Source of the DNA: RYN-433 sp036558265
Lineage (GTDB): Bacteria; Planctomycetota; Phycisphaerae; Tepidisphaerales; Tepidisphaeraceae
NCBI GenBank assembly: GCA_036558265.1
Contig: DATBFY010000446.1
Coordinates: 1-7,415 of the forward strand
Length of the DNA: 7,415 nt
Reading direction: 5' to 3'
The notes under the pieces were generated by a model that was given only the letters and a program-made list of their open reading frames with translations, was not told where the DNA came from and did not search any database. Each line of letters opens with the position of its first letter. Positions within the stretch are counted from its first letter, which is position 1. The position numbers and the translations under genes are program-made. This document shows, in pieces, positions 1 to 4,982 of the stretch.

Positions 1-501
1 CGAAACAACACCTATTCCGCGAGCCTGGATCTGGACCTGCCGATCGACCGTGTGGCTGAGCGGAACGTGTACCGCGCCGCCCTGATCGGCGTTCGGAAGG
101 CCGAGCGGGATCTGGACACGCTCAAGGACCAGGTGGTGTCCGACATTCGCGAATCATTGCGGCTGATCCAGGAGTCGCAATTGACTCTGCAGATTCAGCG
201 GCAGGGGATCACGCTGGCGGAGAAGCGCCGCGAGAACGCCTACGAGCTGTTGCGCAGCGGTAAGTCCACCAGTACCCGTGACTTAGTCGAAGCGGAGCAA
301 TCGTTGCTCCGGGCCCGGGATGCGTTCGAGTCGGCTCGCGCCACGTTGCAGATCAACGTGCTGCGGTTTTTGCGCAACAATGGCACACTGCGGATCGACC
401 CCGCCGCCGGGGCGATCGGGCAGGCGATGGACCGCATCGGCGAGGTGGACCCGTCAAACATCCGGGCCCAACTCGATAACAACCCGTCCGTACCTCGGTA
501 G
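1..501 (+). CDS. TolC-family outer-membrane efflux protein, C-terminal part (5' end outside window)
   Basis: The frame is open from the first base to a TAG stop, giving 166 residues of a protein that begins upstream of the window. TolC-family proteins form a trimeric outer-membrane barrel with a long periplasmic alpha-helical tunnel and serve as the exit duct of tripartite efflux or secretion systems. What I see is a short beta-like stretch near the start (SASLDLDLPID), followed by two long amphipathic helices rich in Arg, Glu, Leu and Gln. Between them sits the turn 'LLRSGKSTSTRDLVEAEQSLLRARD', a typical layout of the second TolC repeat, with the family-like 'G..S..DLVEAEQSLL..R' pattern. 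The last 40 residues are a polar tail. The membrane-fusion gene 48 bases downstream on the same strand supports the call and suggests one operon. The substrate cannot be told. Confidence is high for the family. Confidence 0.85.
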   Translation, partial: RNNTYSASLDLDLPIDRVAERNVYRAALIGVRKAERDLDTLKDQVVSDIRESLRLIQESQLTLQIQRQGITLAEKRRENAYELLRSGKSTSTRDLVEAEQSLLRARDAFESARATLQINVLRFLRNNGTLRIDPAAGAIGQAMDRIGEVDPSNIRAQLDNNPSVPR

Positions 502-549
502 GTAGTAGGGTTACGCACAAATCTGGCTTAGAAACCCGCACAACCGCAC

Positions 550-2259
550 ATGAGTTTGGCTGCACTTCCAACCACGTCCACCGCATCGCGTCGAATTCCG
601 ATTTGGACCATCCTGGTTGTCCTGGCGGCCTGCGGGCTGGCCTACCTGGGCTGGACTTACGTGCGCGCCCGCCCGGCGGTGGGGACGTTCGTCGGGAATT
701 ACCAGGCCGTCACGGTGGGTGACCTGGATGTCCGCCTGAGCAAGGATGGCGAGTTGCAGGCCGTGAACAACATCGACGTGATCAATAAGGTGGAGGGCCA
801 CAGCCTCATCCAGGAGTTGGTGCAGGAGGGCACGTTCGTTCACAAGGGCGATGTGCTGGTGACGCTGGATTCCTCGGACATCCAGAAGGCGTACGACCAG
901 AGCCTGCTCGATCTTCAGTCCGCCGAGGCAAACCTTTCGGCGGCCAAGGAGGCCAAGGAGATCCAGGAATCGACCAATGCTGCCAACCTTCAGCAGGCGG
1001 ACGTTGCGCTCGAGGTCGCCCAGCTTGACCTGCGGGAGTACGTCGAGGGCACGTCCAAGGCCGCCGAGGAGGAGGGTGCGACCAAGGTCAAGATGGCCGA
1101 GATCATGCTGAAGAACAAAGAGGAGGACCTGGCGATCACCCGGAACCTGTTCGCCAAGGGATTCGTGACCCAGGTGGACGTCAAGAAGGGTGAACTGGAC
1201 GTGCTGACGTGCCAGAACGACTTCGTCAAAGCCCAGTCCGACCTGAACGTGCTGAAGGTTTACACCAAGGCCAAGGATCTGGCGACCAAGCGCAGCGCGG
1301 TCGCCCAGGCGGAGAAGACCGTCATCCGGACGAAGAAGGAGAACGCGGCCAACCTCAACCGCTACGAGGCTGCCCTGGTCTCCGCCGAGCAGACGCTGAA
1401 CCTTCGCAAGCAGCTCACCGCCAAGCTCAAGGATCAGCTCGATAACTGCGTGATCCGGGCGCCCGGCGATGGGCTGGTCGTGTACGCCTCGTCCTCGGAT
1501 CGCAGCGGCAACGACCCGATCAAGGAGGGAGGCACGGTGAGAAACCAGCAGGTGCTCTGCCGCCTGCCGGACACCAGCTCGATGAAGGCGGTGATCCGGG
1601 TGCAGGAGGGACAGGTTTCCAAGCTGCGCGTGGACGACAACAACCCGATGCGGGCCACGGTGCAGATCGTCGGCTTCAAGAAGCCGATCGGGGCGAGCGT
1701 TTCGAAGATCAGCGTGCTGGCGGACTCGAGCCAGCGTTGGTGGAATCCGGACCTGAAGGAGTATCCGGTCGAGCTGGTCCTGGACGAGACCCCCCCCAAC
1801 TGCAAGCCGGGGCTGGGTTGCCAGGTGGAACTGCTGATCGACCGCAAGCAGAAGGTGCTGAACGTCCCGCTCACGGCGATCTACTCGCAGGGGAACCAGA
1901 GCTTCGTCTTCGTGCGTGACGCCAGCGGCGGCGAGCCCAAGCCGATCGAGGTGCGGATCGGCGCGACCAACGACACCCATGCCGAGATCTCCGGTCCCGT
2001 GGCGGTCGGCTCGGACGTGCTGCTGCTGCAGCCGGGGCAGGGGCGCCTGCTGCTGGAGAAGGCCGGCATCAAGATCCAGCCGACCGCGCGTCCGGGCGAG
2101 ACCAACAAGCCTCGCAAGCGGAACAACGGCAATAATAACGGCGGCGGCGCCGGCAACGGCGCCAAGGCCGACGCGGGCAAAACCCACGTCCTGGGCTTCC
2201 GTCCAGCCGCCAAGCCCAATCCCACCAAAACGGTCAGCAGTATCAAGACCGAGCCGTAA
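550..2259 (+). CDS. HlyD/MacA-type periplasmic adaptor (membrane-fusion protein) of an efflux system
   Basis: This 569-residue protein looks like the periplasmic adaptor that links an inner-membrane pump to a TolC duct. Residues 16-38 form one hydrophobic membrane anchor after an Arg pair (R14, R15). Residues about 66-108 are the first half of a biotinyl-lipoyl domain, ending in the family-like 'VQEGTFVHKGDVLVTLDSS'. Residues about 110-296 are a long Ala/Lys/Glu/Gln-rich coiled-coil hairpin. The second lipoyl half follows with 'DNCVIRAPGDGLVVY' from residue 298. Beta-barrel and membrane-proximal segments come next, including 'VLNVPLTAIYSQGNQSFVFV' from residue 437. The C-terminus has an Asn/Gly-rich low-complexity stretch (526-537) and a basic, Pro-rich tail, which are unusual extras. 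The ATG has no clear Shine-Dalgarno sequence, but it sets the anchor at the expected position. No ABC, RND or MFS pump gene is visible, so the type of exporter stays open. The large opposite-strand frame here is a GC-rich shadow. Confidence 0.88.
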   Translation: MSLAALPTTSTASRRIPIWTILVVLAACGLAYLGWTYVRARPAVGTFVGNYQAVTVGDLDVRLSKDGELQAVNNIDVINKVEGHSLIQELVQEGTFVHKGDVLVTLDSSDIQKAYDQSLLDLQSAEANLSAAKEAKEIQESTNAANLQQADVALEVAQLDLREYVEGTSKAAEEEGATKVKMAEIMLKNKEEDLAITRNLFAKGFVTQVDVKKGELDVLTCQNDFVKAQSDLNVLKVYTKAKDLATKRSAVAQAEKTVIRTKKENAANLNRYEAALVSAEQTLNLRKQLTAKLKDQLDNCVIRAPGDGLVVYASSSDRSGNDPIKEGGTVRNQQVLCRLPDTSSMKAVIRVQEGQVSKLRVDDNNPMRATVQIVGFKKPIGASVSKISVLADSSQRWWNPDLKEYPVELVLDETPPNCKPGLGCQVELLIDRKQKVLNVPLTAIYSQGNQSFVFVRDASGGEPKPIEVRIGATNDTHAEISGPVAVGSDVLLLQPGQGRLLLEKAGIKIQPTARPGETNKPRKRNNGNNNGGGAGNGAKADAGKTHVLGFRPAAKPNPTKTVSSIKTEP

Positions 2260-2295
2260 GCATTCATCGCATAAGGAATTAAGCCATCGCGGTTG

Positions 2296-2307
2296 CGCGC
2301 CGGCGCG
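2296..2307. repeat. 12-bp perfect palindrome CGCGCCGGCGCG
   Basis: This perfect 12-bp palindrome lies in the 146-base spacer between the adaptor and receiver genes, about 37 bases after the adaptor stop. It could be a regulator site or a small hairpin. It has no following T tract, so it is not a classical intrinsic terminator. In GC-rich DNA such a palindrome can arise by chance. Confidence 0.35.
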
Positions 2308-2349
2308 GAGCCGCCATTGCAAGTTGTCGATTTCTCCCTCGCAAGAAGA

Positions 2350-2377
2350 CCGTTCGCAACGTACATTTGCCGTTCGC
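2350..2377. repeat. Direct repeat CCGTTCGC, two copies 20 bp apart, upstream of receiver gene
   Basis: The octamer CCGTTCGC occurs at 2350-2357 and 2370-2377, a 20-bp period or about two helical turns. The second copy runs into an 8-bp palindrome TTCGCGAA (2373-2380). The pair ends 28 bases before the receiver start codon. Two same-face half-sites suggest a binding site for a dimeric regulator, but no known box is recognised and the function is an inference. Confidence 0.3.
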
Positions 2378-2392
2378 GAATGGCCTCTCCCA

Positions 2393-2398
2393 AGGGAG
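2393..2398 (+). promoter_or_regulatory. Ribosome binding site AGGGAG for the receiver gene
   Basis: AGGGAG ends seven bases before the ATG at 2406. It decides the start: an in-frame ATG at 2367 lies upstream of this site and would add 13 residues before the canonical receiver N-terminus MANILIVDDQ. Confidence 0.7.
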
Positions 2399-2405
2399 AT
2401 TGAGA

Positions 2406-2777
2406 ATGGCGAACATCCTGATCGTCGATGACCAGCCCGAGGTCTGCGACGTGCTGAGGCGGTTGTTCAAAGTATCGGGCTGGTCGGCCGACTGCATCAC
2501 GGACCCGAAGTCCGTCTATGATACCGTGCGCCAGCGCCGTCCGGACGTGGTGATGCTGGACATCATGATGCCGGAGCTGGACGGCTTTGGCATCCTGGGT
2601 GCGATCCGCAACGACCCCGAGGTGCGGACGATCCCGGTGGTGATGTACTCGGCGCTGGATGACGAGAAGACGGTCGATCGCGCGCTGGGGGCGGGGGCGG
2701 ATGATTACATCGTAAAAGGGACGCCGTTCCGGCAGATCAAGGAGCGGGTGGGGCTGTATGTGAATCAGCAGCATTGA
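2406..2777 (+). CDS. Stand-alone CheY-like response-regulator receiver protein
   Basis: This 123-residue protein consists of a single receiver domain with no output domain. Receiver proteins take a phosphoryl group from a histidine kinase onto a conserved Asp and signal by protein-protein contact. All key positions are visible: the acidic pair D8-D9 in 'ILIVDDQ', phospho-acceptor D52 in 'VVMLDIMMPELDG', S82 in the switch position usually held by Thr or Ser ('VVMYSALDD'), and K104 in 'ADDYIVKGTP'. The usual Pro after this Lys is replaced by Gly, seen in some atypical orphan receivers. The chosen ATG follows a good ribosome binding site and begins exactly at the first beta strand. No kinase, phosphotransferase or partner lies next to it, so it is an orphan regulator in this window. 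A link to the upstream export genes or to the downstream surface-protein gene is possible but unsupported. Confidence 0.92.
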   Translation: MANILIVDDQPEVCDVLRRLFKVSGWSADCITDPKSVYDTVRQRRPDVVMLDIMMPELDGFGILGAIRNDPEVRTIPVVMYSALDDEKTVDRALGAGADDYIVKGTPFRQIKERVGLYVNQQH

Positions 2778-2837
2778 AGCGGTCCGTTTGCGGGGCCATT
2801 AAACGATGGTGAATTGTCGGCGCTGGACAGAAGCTGC

Positions 2838-2866
2838 TTGATGACCGCCGAGATTGCTGCTATTTT
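2838..2866 (+). promoter_or_regulatory. Candidate sigma-70-type promoter upstream of the PEP-CTERM gene
   Basis: TTGATG (2838-2843) and TATTTT (2861-2866) are separated by exactly 17 bases, each matching its consensus hexamer at four of six positions. The site lies in the 170-base spacer before the next gene and would give a leader of roughly 75 bases. It is a pattern match only, but this is one of the few AT-rich spots in the spacer. Confidence 0.35.
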
Positions 2867-2905
2867 GTTGGGCACAAATGCTTCCCCGTGGGGGGATCCA
2901 ATCCT

Positions 2906-2920
2906 TCGGGCCCGGCCCGA
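2906..2920 (+). other. Small GC-rich hairpin in the leader of the PEP-CTERM gene
   Basis: TCGGGC and GCCCGA form a perfect 6-bp stem around a 3-base loop, ending 27 bases before the start codon of the next gene. There is no T tract, so it is not a terminator. It could influence translation of a leader that has no evident Shine-Dalgarno sequence, or be chance in GC-rich DNA. Confidence 0.25.
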
Positions 2921-2947
2921 TCCAGTTAAACCAGAATAACGATTCAC

Positions 2948-4243
2948 ATGGCTATCAGGGGACTACGGTTAATTGTGAGCCTGTTGGCTCTTGCCGGTGC
3001 GGCACACGCACAACCGAGGTACCGGGTGACACTTCTCGGCGCATTGGCCGCCAACTCGTACGACGGCGCGGGGCTGTCGGTCAACGCGCGCGGAGACGTG
3101 GTTGGGGCTTCGGCGCATTATCCCGGAGAGTTGCCGGGCTCCAGGTGGGGTCCGGTTCTTTGGTCGGTTGGCAGCACCGCGCCGATCGAATTGGGCACGC
3201 TGCCGGGCACGCAGATCAGCCCACTCCGGGACGGACGGGCGAACGGAATCAACGCTGCTGGCACGGTCGTCGGGACGGTTCATAAATACGCCGGCAACGC
3301 GGACATGGGGTTGGTTGCGGTGCGCTGGGCACCCGGGAGCACCACACCTACGGAACTTTTGGCAATCGGGTCGACAGGGTCCCGCTTTCCTTGGACGCGG
3401 GCCAACGCGATCAACAATGCGGGTGTCGCGATCGGTTGGGCGGTCAATTACGCCATCCGATATGAAGGGAGTTCGCACGCAACCCGGTGGGACGCCGACA
3501 GCACGGTTCCCGTCGAGCTCGGAACGCTGGAGACCAACAGTTCCGGTGAAGCCAACGCGGAGGCCCTGGCGATCAATTTCGCGGGCGTGATCGCCGGCTG
3601 TTCACAAAAGTGGTCCGGAACTCGATACCTCGGCTATCGGCCCGTCCGGTGGGATGCCGGCGGCACGACAGCGACGGAACTCGCCAACCTCGGACTCGAC
3701 CCGAATGGCGCAACGGCCGGTAGCGCGGTGGCGATCAACGACGCGGGAACGATCGTCGGCGGAGTCGAAAAATACGTGGACGGGATCGATCTGGGCTCGC
3801 GAGCCGTCTATTGGTCAGCCGGGCAGACGGCGTTGACGGAACTTCCCGGTCTGGCGACGGGCGCATCGGGTGCGAGCGGAATCAACGCGGCGGGGGACAT
3901 CGTCGGATACTCGGTTATGTCGCTCACTGAAGCCAGGGCCACGCTCTGGCCGGCCGGCAGTTCCGTCCCGATTGACCTTAACCAATTGATCGATCCGAAC
4001 AGCGGCTGCAAGCTCGAATATGCGAACGCCATCAACGATGCGGGGGTGATCGTGGGAAGCGGGGTCTATTATCCGCCCGACGGTGGCGGGTTTCCCCGCT
4101 CGGCGGCCTTCCGTCTCGACCCTGTGCCCGAGCCGTTGCTGCTTGCGCCAGTGCTTGTGGCGGGATGGCTGTTGGTTCGGAGGCGTAGCCCGGCGGGGTC
4201 ATCGCGCGGTGGGGGCAACCGGGGCGGGGCGTCGATTTACTGA
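2948..4243 (+). CDS. Secreted HAF-repeat protein with PEP-CTERM sorting signal
   Basis: This 431-residue exported protein has three parts. Residues 1-21 are a Sec signal peptide: a basic start, the hydrophobic core 'LIVSLLALAGA' and a likely cut after AHA before Q22. Residues about 25-390 consist of seven repeats with the core 'IN.AG.IVG', each followed in most copies by 'A..W..G.T.P.EL..L', the pattern of the HAF family of predicted extracellular repeats. The C-terminus carries a PEP-CTERM signal: V393-P-E-P396, a hydrophobic helix to about residue 410, then R411-R413. In PEP-CTERM systems an exosortase removes this tail while routing the protein to the envelope or an extracellular polymer. 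Eighteen Gly/Ser/Arg-rich residues follow the Arg cluster, longer than the few usually seen. The ATG has no clear ribosome site but begins a textbook signal peptide. It is probably monocistronic, flanked by a candidate promoter and by convergent genes. The biochemical role is unknown. Confidence 0.85.
   Translation: MAIRGLRLIVSLLALAGAAHAQPRYRVTLLGALAANSYDGAGLSVNARGDVVGASAHYPGELPGSRWGPVLWSVGSTAPIELGTLPGTQISPLRDGRANGINAAGTVVGTVHKYAGNADMGLVAVRWAPGSTTPTELLAIGSTGSRFPWTRANAINNAGVAIGWAVNYAIRYEGSSHATRWDADSTVPVELGTLETNSSGEANAEALAINFAGVIAGCSQKWSGTRYLGYRPVRWDAGGTTATELANLGLDPNGATAGSAVAINDAGTIVGGVEKYVDGIDLGSRAVYWSAGQTALTELPGLATGASGASGINAAGDIVGYSVMSLTEARATLWPAGSSVPIDLNQLIDPNSGCKLEYANAINDAGVIVGSGVYYPPDGGGFPRSAAFRLDPVPEPLLLAPVLVAGWLLVRRRSPAGSSRGGGNRGGASIY
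3080..4057 (+). repeat. Seven degenerate HAF repeats encoded within the PEP-CTERM gene
   Basis: The core motif recurs with its Asn at residues 46, 102, 156, 210, 264, 313 and 363, that is, at steps of 56, 54, 54, 54, 49 and 50 residues. Six copies of a W-containing motif (residues 72, 127, 181, 235, 289 and 334) alternate with them. The repeat is a protein-level repeat, diverged in DNA. Seven near-equal units of about 50 residues is the usual count for a seven-bladed beta-propeller, though that fold is inferred. Confidence 0.75.
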
Positions 4244-4286
4244 ATCCGAAGATCGTCGCGGGTGAGAATCCCTCCCTCCGGCCGGT

Positions 4287-4636
4287 CTATTTCAGCGGCA
4301 GCCACTCAATCCGATTCCGTACGTACTCGGAATCCTCGACAAGGCAGAGTAGCTCGAGGTCCGCGATGAACTGGCCGATGGTGATGCCGAGTTGATGCGC
4401 GTAAATCAGGCCGGTGAATTCGATACCCGCCGACATGAACCGCGTGGCATGTGCAAGCATGTCCTGATCCCGGCTGACCATCGTTCGACCGATCGCGGTC
4501 GCACGGAGGAGCAGCACATCGTCCGGCTCGCGGCGACGCCGTCTTCCTGCACGGTCAAGATATCGACCCCGCGGGCGCGAGCGCCGTCGATTACGGGCTG
4601 GCTGACGTGTACGTCGGCATATAACGGGATGCTCAC
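4287..4636 (-). pseudogene. DUF5615 PIN-like toxin gene, interrupted by a frameshift
   Basis: Two overlapping minus-strand frames together make one DUF5615 protein of about 116 residues, the family's usual size. The first frame starts at a GTG (4636) and gives 'MSIPLYADVHVSQPVIDGARARGVDILTVQEDG' (33 residues), which includes the conserved acidic D8. The second frame gives 'RREPDDVLLLRATAIGRTMVSRDQDML' and continues to the stop at 4287. The switch lies near 4533-4538, where one base is missing or two are extra. Past it, the first frame becomes Cys/Ser/Arg-rich nonsense and ends at 4406. DUF5615 proteins resemble PIN ribonucleases and are predicted toxins of toxin-antitoxin pairs. The start overlaps the stop of the antitoxin-like gene by four bases (GTGA), implying translational coupling. 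Either the toxin is truly inactivated or the sequence has an error at one base. The undamaged look of both halves suggests a recent change or an error. Confidence 0.8.
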
Positions 4637-4935
4637 GGGAGCTTACCCGCCAGCCGCATGCGCTTCACGAATGGAGATTCCCCTGCGGCCGCGCGCATTG
4701 CGGCGAGCTCTCTTGTGTGGCGCTCGACCTGGGCGTCCAGTTCCTGCTGGTGGTCGAAGTAGTAGGCCATGGCGGCGTAGAGCTTGCCGAGCGGCAGGTC
4801 CGGGTGGTGACGGTGCATCTCCTCCGGACTCCACCCGTAGGCCAGGTAATCCAGGACGACCTCGATGACCTTGGTGTTCGTCCCGTCAATCCACGGGCGG
4901 CCTTGCTCATCGAGCACGATGTGTGGTGCGACCAT
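4633..4935 (-). CDS. DUF433-family antitoxin-like protein
   Basis: This 100-residue protein matches the DUF433 family, small winged or helix-turn-helix-like proteins often paired with PIN-like toxins and predicted to be the antitoxin. Visible marks are an N-terminal beta-like stretch 'HIVLDEQGRPWIDGTNTKV' (5-23), then 'VVLDYLAYGWSPEEMHRHHPDLPLGKLYAAMAYYFDH' (26-62) with the family-typical pattern of a Gly-hydrophobic-Ser/Pro-Glu-Glu turn, His-Pro-Asp-Leu and an Ala/Tyr-rich helix ending in YY.DH. The last 35 residues are charged and helical, a likely toxin-binding tail. The ATG has GGAG four bases upstream (4940-4943), and a perfect TATAAT lies a little further up. The stop overlaps the toxin start in GTGA, so the two genes form a bicistron. 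The antitoxin frame is intact, while the toxin is broken, a state that cells tolerate without poisoning. Confidence 0.85.
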   Translation of the reverse strand: MVAPHIVLDEQGRPWIDGTNTKVIEVVLDYLAYGWSPEEMHRHHPDLPLGKLYAAMAYYFDHQQELDAQVERHTRELAAMRAAAGESPFVKRMRLAGKLP

Positions 4936-4950
4936 ACTTCTCCGGGGCCG

Positions 4951-4956
4951 ATTATA
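4951..4956 (-). promoter_or_regulatory. Perfect TATAAT -10 box for the DUF433/DUF5615 operon
   Basis: Read on the minus strand this is TATAAT, lying 15 bases upstream of the DUF433 ATG, in otherwise very GC-rich DNA. No good -35 hexamer sits at 16-18 bases; those positions fall in an inverted repeat. Transcription would start very near the ribosome binding site, leaving a leader of about 10 bases. A perfect -10 with a poor -35 fits a promoter gated by a bound regulator, though this is inference. Confidence 0.55.
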
Positions 4957-4963
4957 CCGCGCC

Positions 4964-4979
4964 GCACGCCGCCGCGTGC
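4964..4979. promoter_or_regulatory. Perfect inverted repeat, candidate operator of the toxin-antitoxin operon (or terminator stem)
   Basis: GCACGC and GCGTGC flank a 4-base spacer, giving two perfect 6-bp arms. On the minus strand the repeat occupies the place of the -35 region, just upstream of TATAAT. Antitoxins commonly repress their own promoters through such sites, so an operator is plausible. The repeat also begins four bases after the stop of the upstream glycosyltransferase gene on the same strand, so it could act as a hairpin terminating that transcript; however, no T tract follows. Confidence 0.45.
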
Positions 4980-4982
4980 TCT

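Noticed and set aside
511..2322. A 603-residue open frame on the minus strand, opposite the efflux adaptor
   Set aside because: It is an Arg/Leu/Gly-rich composition artefact antisense to a protein with a clear anchor, lipoyl halves and coiled coil.
2367..2405. Upstream ATG extending the receiver by 13 residues
   Set aside because: The ATG at 2406 has a well-placed AGGGAG and starts exactly at the conserved first strand of the receiver fold.
1881..2774. A 297-residue minus-strand frame covering the adaptor 3' end and the receiver gene
   Set aside because: It crosses two well-supported plus-strand genes and an intergenic spacer and has no domain pattern of its own.
2780..2800. Weak hairpin after the receiver stop (GGTCC with GGGCC)
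   Set aside because: The stem is only five pairs including a G-T wobble, and no T tract follows, so it does not support a terminator.
2866..2890. Possible sigma-54 promoter (GG...GC pattern) before the PEP-CTERM gene
   Set aside because: The GG and GC doublets are seven or eight bases apart rather than the required ten, so the -24/-12 geometry fails.
4244..4286. Possible terminator in the 43 bases between the PEP-CTERM gene and the broken toxin gene
   Set aside because: Only a short CCGGCCGG palindrome is seen, with no stable stem-loop and no T tract on either strand.
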